From: Candidatus Krumholzibacteriota bacterium
GTDB taxonomy: Bacteria > Krumholzibacteriota > Krumholzibacteriia > Krumholzibacteriales > Krumholzibacteriaceae
Assembly: GCA_030672805.1 (NCBI GenBank)
Contig: DAOVFR010000161.1
Coordinates: 1 to 6,176 of the forward strand
Direction: 5' to 3'
Length of the DNA stretch: 6,176 nucleotides
The position numbers were made by a program, and so were the translations under genes. Position 1 is the first letter of the stretch. Every line of letters begins with the position of its first letter. Below the pieces are notes generated by a model. The model ran no database searches and was not told the origin of the DNA. It saw nothing but the letters and a program-made list of their open reading frames with translations. This document shows positions 1 through 4,929 of this stretch, piece by piece.

Positions 1-2238
1 TGCCCTGTCCATCTTTCTGAATACGGGAATGCCCGCCTTTTCCATCATGTGGACGGCCGGATCGTACAGTCCGCCCGAGTCCACCGATACCACCATCGGC
101 TTCGTTGTCCGGTTGAACAGGTCGGTAGTCACATTCGGGTACGATCCCTCGCTGCTGATATCCTCGCCGTGGCCGTCGCCGGCGGGCAGCGTTTCCATGA
201 ACGGGGTGGGAGGGACCACCGCCGCCATGATGCAATCAACGTCTTGATCCTCGATCAGCGCCTCGATGCACTTACGATAGTTTTCCACGTTCGTCTGGGG
301 AGTCGCATCCACCGGGTTGTTGACGTCGATGATGTCGGTCGGAAGCGCATCGTGCAGCTTTTGCACCGTTTCGTCCGAGAACCGTGCGAGTGACATCGAG
401 TAGAGCCTGTCGGCGGCGACGGAACACTCGAAGCCCGCGTTTGCGTAGATCCCGACCCTTGTACCCGTTACACGCTTTCCCGACAGCAGCGCGAATACCT
501 TGATCGTGTCCTCCGTCTCGTTCAGGGTTTCCGGCATGATGACGCCGGCATCGGTCAGTATCCTTTTCAGGACCTCGAAATCGCCAGCCATAGAAGCTGT
601 GTGTGACGCCACGGCAGCGGCTCCCGCCTTTGTTCTGCCCGTCTTGTACATGATGATCTTCTTCCCCGATCTGACGATCTCTCTGGCCACCTTCAGGAAG
701 CGTTCGCCGTCGTATGGTTTGAAACCCTCGATGTAGAGGCAGAAGACATCGATCTCCGGATCGTCCTTTAGGTAGATCAGGTAATCCGTGACGGTGAGGT
801 CCATCTGGTTCCCGTACGTGATCATGTACTTGGGATTCAGCAGCTGTCCCATGTTGCTCACCAGTGTTACAAGATACGCGCCGCTCTGGCTTATGCAGGC
901 AGTGCGTTCCCCGTGCCTGCCGTTGAAGGGAAGCTTGTGTTCCGGGATGAAGAAGGTATTGTACCCGCCGGGGCGCGAGACGATCCCGAGGCAGTTCGGA
1001 CCGTTGACCACGACTCCACCGCTTGCCTCTTTTCGTCCCATGATGATTGCGTCGCGGATCCTCGCGTCGAGCACCCTGCCGTTCTTCGTCTCGCCGAATC
1101 CACCCGATATCAGGATGATCGAATCGGAACTTTCCCTTTCGATGATCTCCTCGAGGAGTGATGCTGACCGTTCGTTCGCCGGTATCGTAAACACGGTCAT
1201 GTCGACCCTGTCCGGGATATCTCCGATCGAACGGTACGCCCTGCACCCGTCGATCTCGTCCGCGTCGGGATGAAGGATATGGATGCGTTCCTTCGGAATG
1301 ACGCCGCCTTTCAGGATATTGTTCTGGATGATACGGCCCGCGTTCATCTTCGATGCGGATGCGCCAATGACGAGAACACTCTTCGGTTCGAGGAGACTCC
1401 GGATGCCCGACTGTTTCGGGGTAAGCATGGTATACTTGTTGCCGGAAATCCTGATGAGCGCGTCGAGCGGCACCAGTTCACCGCTGCCCGTTATCTGGAT
1501 CGGGTTGACTTCGAGTTCCTCGATCGTGACGGGCGTATTCCGGTAGAGGGGGGAGAATCGTTCGGCGAGCAGCGCGAAACGTCTCAGCGCCTCGTGAATG
1601 GTGTTCTCGCTCACTTTCGGGTCGGGCTTGATACGGGTCCGGCCCGTGATGATCGGGTAGAACAGCGTGTTGCTCAGCTCCCGTTCGGTGCCTTCATAAT
1701 CGGCCACGCATGAAGCCGCCCTGATGACAAGGTCCCGGCCTTCCCTGATGTACTGTTTGTACACCTCGGTCCCGACGCCGCCGAGTCCAAGAAAAACGAT
1801 GGGCCCGAAGGATGGATCCTGCCTTAGGGAGAGAAGCAGCTTGTTCTGCAGGCTGTCGTTTCCCGGGATCCGTTCGGCGATCAACATCCCATCGAGGGGA
1901 ATACCGAGCGAATCCGCGATCGATACGAATTCATTGAAGGTCTTCTCAAGGCGCTTCTCGTTCCGTTCGACGAACTGCACGCCGCCATGCTCGAAACGGT
2001 GCGTGAGCGCGCCGGAGATGAGCTTGCAGACAACCGTGTCACCAGGGATCGCGTCGATGCCGGCCGATTCGATGTCGCCGGCACGCGTGACGAAGAGGGT
2101 CGCGGGTGTGCGGAAACCCAGGGCGTCGAGGATGGAGTAGATCTCGTGTTCGTGCAGTCGTTCCCTGCCGTCGCGCAACGCTCCGACGAGCTGCTGCTCG
2201 ATCGGGCCGATTTCGGTGATCGCGTCAAGGGTCTTCAC
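1..2238 (-). CDS. Acyl-CoA synthetase (ADP/NDP-forming), ATP-grasp domain first, 3' end outside window
   Basis: Frame open from a GTG at 2238 to the window edge: 746 residues, with probably only a short tail missing. An in-frame TGA just upstream leaves this GTG as the only start, and GGAAGG (2249-2244) sits 5 nt before it. ATP-grasp_5-like domain, residues ~25-270: a Leu-His-Glu-His-Glu entry helix, K72, H80 followed by an E-H-G-G turn, IAERIPG at 120-126, LGLGGVGTEV at 151-160, and ELEVNP at 241-246. CoA-binding Rossmann domain from ~285: VLVIGAS at 288-294 and NGPNCLG at 412-418. Succinyl-CoA-ligase-like domain: ISQSGAY at 449-455, the phosphohistidine candidate H546 in SHTASMAGD, and NNPVDAT at 640-646. 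Such enzymes convert acyl-CoA + ADP + Pi to acid + ATP + CoA, or the reverse, in the cytoplasm through a phosphohistidine. The usual fused order is alpha domains then ATP-grasp; here it is reversed. Substrate cannot be read from sequence. A protein acetyltransferase of the Pat type is unlikely because no GNAT domain is seen and the catalytic His is kept. Confidence 0.93.
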   Translation of the reverse strand, partial: MKTLDAITEIGPIEQQLVGALRDGRERLHEHEIYSILDALGFRTPATLFVTRAGDIESAGIDAIPGDTVVCKLISGALTHRFEHGGVQFVERNEKRLEKTFNEFVSIADSLGIPLDGMLIAERIPGNDSLQNKLLLSLRQDPSFGPIVFLGLGGVGTEVYKQYIREGRDLVIRAASCVADYEGTERELSNTLFYPIITGRTRIKPDPKVSENTIHEALRRFALLAERFSPLYRNTPVTIEELEVNPIQITGSGELVPLDALIRISGNKYTMLTPKQSGIRSLLEPKSVLVIGASASKMNAGRIIQNNILKGGVIPKERIHILHPDADEIDGCRAYRSIGDIPDRVDMTVFTIPANERSASLLEEIIERESSDSIILISGGFGETKNGRVLDARIRDAIIMGRKEASGGVVVNGPNCLGIVSRPGGYNTFFIPEHKLPFNGRHGERTACISQSGAYLVTLVSNMGQLLNPKYMITYGNQMDLTVTDYLIYLKDDPEIDVFCLYIEGFKPYDGERFLKVAREIVRSGKKIIMYKTGRTKAGAAAVASHTASMAGDFEVLKRILTDAGVIMPETLNETEDTIKVFALLSGKRVTGTRVGIYANAGFECSVAADRLYSMSLARFSDETVQKLHDALPTDIIDVNNPVDATPQTNVENYRKCIEALIEDQDVDCIMAAVVPPTPFMETLPAGDGHGEDISSEGSYPNVTTDLFNRTTKPMVVSVDSGGLYDPAVHMMEKAGIPVFRKMDRA

Positions 2239-2407
2239 TGTCGCCTTCCGTCAGTGCCAGGCAGGGACCGCTTTTCTGAACGAGACGATCATACTTTTTA
2301 CAGTACAGTGCTATGAATGTATGGCATGCCCCGTCCAGGTGCTCCTTGTCCGGGAACGAGGCATAAGGGCAGTCGAGATCGCACCATTTTTCGTCCCGGC
2401 CGGCCAT
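2225..2407 (-). CDS. Small Cys-rich conserved hypothetical protein, coupled to the acyl-CoA synthetase
   Basis: A 60-residue protein from ATG 2407 to a TGA that lies inside the next gene. Cysteines at 9, 13, 28, 36 and 49 are set among aromatic and acidic residues (WCDLDCPYASFP, then DGACHTF, then ALYCKK, then KSGPC). The regular Cys spacing suggests metal or Fe-S binding, or a structural disulfide or zinc knuckle; this is inference. It reads as a small soluble protein, without signal peptide or membrane segment. I think similar short Cys proteins occur in anaerobic bacteria and archaea, but I cannot name a family. Its last 14 nt overlap the synthetase start at 2238, so the two are very likely co-transcribed and translationally coupled. 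A purine-rich GAAGGGAG lies 12 nt before the ATG, a long spacing, so initiation may be weak. No in-frame ATG, GTG or TTG exists between the upstream stop and this ATG. Function unknown. Confidence 0.72.
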   Translation of the reverse strand: MAGRDEKWCDLDCPYASFPDKEHLDGACHTFIALYCKKYDRLVQKSGPCLALTEGDSEDP

Positions 2408-2472
2408 TTGTCTCTGCGGCTCCCTTCGGTGTCAATTCAATTAAATAACTTCCGATAGAATACTTAGAATAT

Positions 2473-2501
2473 ATTATATGTGAAACAGTGATTTGTGTCG
2501 A
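2473..2501 (-). promoter_or_regulatory. Sigma70-type promoter for the Cys-rich protein/synthetase operon
   Basis: On the minus strand, TCGACA (2501-2496, five of six to TTGACA) is followed by a 17-nt spacer and a perfect TATAAT (2478-2473). Transcription would start near 2466, giving a leader of about 60 nt before the ATG at 2407. The surrounding DNA is AT-rich. The -35 box overlaps the most upstream possible start of the divergent gene, so the two promoters are close and could influence each other. Confidence 0.6.
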
Positions 2502-4267
2502 ATATAATTAAGGGAGTATCCCGGGAACTGTTCAGGTGTGGTTCAACGGCCGGGGAACGGTGGGCGATGATCGCGACTAGATCGATCGAAAATGAGATAC
2601 AGGCACAGAAACAGGTGATCCACCGCCTGAAGAGGGAGATCTTCGGGATCGACAAGTCATCCAGGTCGAGCTACATCAGGGATTTCACCCTCGAATTCAA
2701 CAGGTATGAGCGGGTCGTCGGAGTCGAACGGCTCTTCGACCGGGCGGCACGGTGCGACGTCGTCTATTTCGGTGACTACCACCCGCTCGACGCGAGCCAG
2801 GAATGGCTGATCCGCCTTATGAAAGAGCTGGTGAAGAGGGAACGGAAGGTGGTGCTCGCCATGGAGATGCTCTACGGTCACCACCAGGAGTCTCTTGACA
2901 GGTGGATGAAAGGAATGATCCCGGAGGATGAGTTTCTCGCCGCCATCGATTACCCTTCCGAATGGGGATTCAGCTGGGAGAGCTTCCGGCGGATCTTCGA
3001 CTTTGCAAGGGATCCGTTTATTCCGATCTTCGGTATCGACTCGGAACCGAGGGATCACCTCAGGTACATCAGGGCGAGAGACAGGATGATCGCCAGGAGG
3101 CTGAGGAACATCAGGGAATTTTTCCCGGACCACGTTCTGCTTGTTTGCATCGGGGAATCCCACCTCGCCTCGAATCATCTGCCCGCCGAGTTTCGCAAGA
3201 TCAGCGATAGTGATGTCAACGAGCTTGTTATCGTCCAGAATATCGACGAGATATACTGGAGTCTTCTCAGGAAGGGGAAGAGCGAGGCAAGGGCCGTAAG
3301 GGTTGACGAGGGGCGGTACTGCGTCTTCTCGGCCTCGCCTGTCGTCAAGTACATGTCGTACCGGAAGATTATCGACGTCTGGATCGAGGGTGAACGGTGC
3401 GATCTTCAGACCCCGGCCCTGCGCGACATGGTAAACAATGTTCTCTATTTTCTCGTCGGGGACACGGGCAAGATAGAAGTAACGGTCAGGGGAGACTGGA
3501 AGACGACGATCGATACGGTTTTCCCGGAGGTGCAGTGCAGGAGGACGTACCACGCCTTCGCCACGTATCTCCGCTCACGGAGAATCAGCGACCTGGGTGT
3601 GATCGCCGCACGGGAGTGCCTGAAGAACCATGGTGTCCTCTATGTTTCTTCGATAAACGTGTTTCTCGTTGCCCGCTTCACGCCGATGGCGGCCGCGCGG
3701 GAAGCGGCACGGTTCGTTCTGTACGCTCTCGGAGACGGGATAGGAATGAAGAAGAGGATGCGGAGAGGTGTGGAAGACAGGTTTTATGCATTCGTTCTCG
3801 AGGAGGCCTGCAGCTACTTCGGGTCCAAGATCATCGATCCGACGCAAGACTGCCTGAAGACAGACCCGCTGCTGTGTACGATCGACGCACGCGGCGTTGT
3901 GCGGAATCCCCTCATGCGGTTCACGCTCCGCGTTACAAGGGAGATCGTCCGCCACCTGAAATACCATTTCGAGCGGGAGAGGGCGGCCGGAAGCAGGCTC
4001 AAATCGACACGGAAGCTGAAAGACATCCATACCCTCCCGATCCGCAAGCGTTTTCCGGTTATCAAGACACTCGGGTCAACACTGGGCGAGGCGATGTACC
4101 GTGGGGTTCACTCCGGGCTGGTCGGCCGCAGTGAAATGCTCAAACTGTTCAGGGAACGTTTCGACGGCGCCGGTACCGCGAAACGGGTGTACATCGAGTG
4201 GGTGCGGAAGACGAAACCGTTCCGCGGCGGATGGGGAAAACGCGGGAATCACATCAATGTTATTTAA
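2495..4267 (+). CDS. ChaN-like (TIKI superfamily) cytoplasmic protein with long unknown C-terminal region
   Basis: 590 residues from GTG 2495, or 566 from ATG 2567. The GTG has no ribosome-binding site and overlaps the divergent promoter, while the ATG has GGGGAA 9 nt upstream, so 2567 may be the true start. In GTG numbering, residues ~85-235 match the ChaN/haem-binding-uptake family (PF04187 type): VVYFGDYH ending at H96, LAMEM at 121-125, a helical DRWMKG...DEFLAAIDYP...WGFSWESF stretch at 135-164, RDRMIARRL at 195-203, and a second motif IGESH at 219-223 after a hydrophobic strand. The paired G-x-x-H motifs and the ME motif are shared by the TIKI/TraB/PrgY/ChaN superfamily, some members of which are metallopeptidases. 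ChaN proteins are typically ~280-residue lipoproteins; this one lacks a signal peptide and lipobox. Residues ~236-590 are basic and mixed alpha/beta, with no motif I recognise. Haem binding or hydrolase activity is possible, neither shown. It stands alone, divergent from the synthetase operon. Confidence 0.85.
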   Translation: MSNIIKGVSRELFRCGSTAGERWAMIATRSIENEIQAQKQVIHRLKREIFGIDKSSRSSYIRDFTLEFNRYERVVGVERLFDRAARCDVVYFGDYHPLDASQEWLIRLMKELVKRERKVVLAMEMLYGHHQESLDRWMKGMIPEDEFLAAIDYPSEWGFSWESFRRIFDFARDPFIPIFGIDSEPRDHLRYIRARDRMIARRLRNIREFFPDHVLLVCIGESHLASNHLPAEFRKISDSDVNELVIVQNIDEIYWSLLRKGKSEARAVRVDEGRYCVFSASPVVKYMSYRKIIDVWIEGERCDLQTPALRDMVNNVLYFLVGDTGKIEVTVRGDWKTTIDTVFPEVQCRRTYHAFATYLRSRRISDLGVIAARECLKNHGVLYVSSINVFLVARFTPMAAAREAARFVLYALGDGIGMKKRMRRGVEDRFYAFVLEEACSYFGSKIIDPTQDCLKTDPLLCTIDARGVVRNPLMRFTLRVTREIVRHLKYHFERERAAGSRLKSTRKLKDIHTLPIRKRFPVIKTLGSTLGEAMYRGVHSGLVGRSEMLKLFRERFDGAGTAKRVYIEWVRKTKPFRGGWGKRGNHINVI

Positions 4268-4301
4268 ATGGTGGTATCCTGTCCCTAGTCAATATTAAAA
4301 C

Positions 4302-4335
4302 GGCACGTCATTGCCAAAGGCATACTGCGCATGAC
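4302..4335. terminator. Inverted repeats between convergent genes, possible weak terminator
   Basis: In the 81-nt gap between two convergent genes, TGCC (4312-4315), AAA and GGCA (4319-4322) form a short stem. It is flanked by GTCAT (4307-4311) and ATGAC (4331-4335). A second GGCA (4302-4305) can pair with the same TGCC instead. On the minus strand the last stem is followed by GTTTTAAT; on the plus strand by T-rich DNA. The stems are short, so termination is only plausible. Confidence 0.3.
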
Positions 4336-4348
4336 TAATATGTTATTT

Positions 4349-4579
4349 TCATTTTCCTGTCACAACACCGGTATATGTAAACGAATGCTGTTTCATTTTA
4401 ATCATTTTTCCCTGGTCGATACCAACCTTGTTACCACATTGACATTTGATCTGATCTCCGTCCCGGATAGAGTAATCCTCTTTTATTCTATCCTTCCAGC
4501 AATGCCACAATCTGCCTTTGCCGATCTTGAGATATTTAAATATCTTCCTTTTACATTGAGCGCACCGTACCGTTATCAT
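4349..4579 (-). CDS. Small zinc-ribbon conserved hypothetical protein
   Basis: A 76-residue protein from ATG 4579; a GTG two codons upstream (4585) is an alternative start. I prefer the ATG because AGGTG (4587-4583) lies 3 nt before it as a ribosome-binding site. C6-x2-C9 near the N terminus and C46-x-C48-G later form a four-Cys zinc ribbon. Between them is a basic aromatic stretch (FKYLKIGKGRLWHCW, residues 14-28, with an extra C27) and an acidic one (KEDYSIRDGD, 33-42). After the second Cys pair come GNKVGID and a polar tail. The pattern resembles small zinc-ribbon proteins of unknown function that I recall from archaea and anaerobic bacteria; I cannot name the family. A role in nucleic-acid or protein binding is inference from the fold only. 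The gene is clearly AT-richer than its neighbours (roughly 35-37% GC in sampled lines against about 67% in a sampled line of the upstream gene) and uses AAA, ATA and ATT codons, suggesting separate origin. It converges with the ChaN-like gene. Confidence 0.72.
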   Translation of the reverse strand: MITVRCAQCKRKIFKYLKIGKGRLWHCWKDRIKEDYSIRDGDQIKCQCGNKVGIDQGKMIKMKQHSFTYTGVVTGK

Positions 4580-4817
4580 TTGCACCTACATTGCAAAACC
4601 ACGTCAGTTGAATTGTACCATTCTCCCGGGCACACCGCACGGAATCATTTCTTATAGATGCTTCGACGTGATCGTACCCACCTTCGTTCTTCTCTAGTAC
4701 TCCGGCATTGTGCAATTGCAGTGCGAGGTCGTTGTTTTTGAGAGTGTAGACGTCTAGGATCGTGAAGACCGGATAGATTATCCCTTCGTGCCCGCTGGCG
4801 AACCTATAAAAAAAATT
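4551..4817 (-). pseudogene. Start-less coding-like frame, possible gene remnant
   Basis: A minus-strand frame open for 88 codons between two stops has no ATG except its final codon, and no GTG or TTG near the beginning. Its translation still reads like a protein (for example IIYPVFTILDVYTLKNN followed by LALQLHNAG and YDHVEASI). It overlaps the 5' end of the zinc-ribbon gene by 29 nt. It may be the decayed 3' end of an upstream gene, or chance. I do not recognise a family. Confidence 0.2.
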
Positions 4818-4929
4818 TCATGCGTAAGTTAACGTAATATCCCTGTCTAATAACCTGAAGGGCAGAGTTCCACGGGTTTGCCCGTGGGTATCCGTCTAAG
4901 ATCCCGTTGCAATCCAACAAGGAGGGAAC
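4586..4929. other. Gene-poor leader region upstream of the lipoprotein
   Basis: About 340 bases separate the divergent zinc-ribbon and lipoprotein genes. They hold the start-less minus-strand frame, an A-run (4808-4815), AT-rich DNA around 4806-4855 where a promoter would be expected, and a GC-rich hairpin at 4870-4887. TAATAA at 4848-4853 could be a -10 box, but no acceptable -35 box is found at the right distance, so I call no promoter. No tRNA or known riboswitch is visible. Confidence 0.5.
4870..4887 (+). promoter_or_regulatory. Leader hairpin before the lipoprotein gene
   Basis: A perfect 7-bp stem, CCACGGG (4870-4876) with CCCGTGG (4881-4887), closes a TTTG loop, about 40 nt before the ATG at 4930. 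No T-run follows, so it is not a standard intrinsic terminator. It could stabilise the mRNA 5' end or be a protein-binding site; function unknown. Confidence 0.35.

Noticed and set aside
272..1246. Minus-strand frame of 324 codons
   Set aside because: It is a different frame of the same strand as the acyl-CoA synthetase, rich in Arg/Gly/His with no domain pattern. The synthetase frame carries all family motifs across the same bases.
788..1713. Plus-strand open frames opposite the synthetase
   Set aside because: They lie antisense to a gene with clear motifs, have no plausible ribosome-binding sites and give no recognisable protein; they are by-products of GC-rich codon use.
2519..2526. TCCCGGGA palindrome near the start of the ChaN-like gene
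   Set aside because: An isolated 8-bp palindrome in GC-rich DNA is expected by chance, and no second copy was found to support an operator.
2657..3553. Minus-strand frame of 298 codons
   Set aside because: It is antisense to the ChaN-like gene, is Pro/Asp/Arg-rich and lacks domain motifs, whereas the plus strand shows ordered GDYH, AMEM and GESH motifs.
3397..4134. Plus-strand frame of 245 codons inside the ChaN-like gene
   Set aside because: It is out of frame with the main gene, Arg/Pro/Gly-rich, and has no motif or ribosome-binding site.
4331..4657. Plus-strand frame of 108 codons
   Set aside because: It is antisense to the zinc-ribbon gene; the minus strand has paired Cys motifs and a ribosome-binding site, while this frame has neither.
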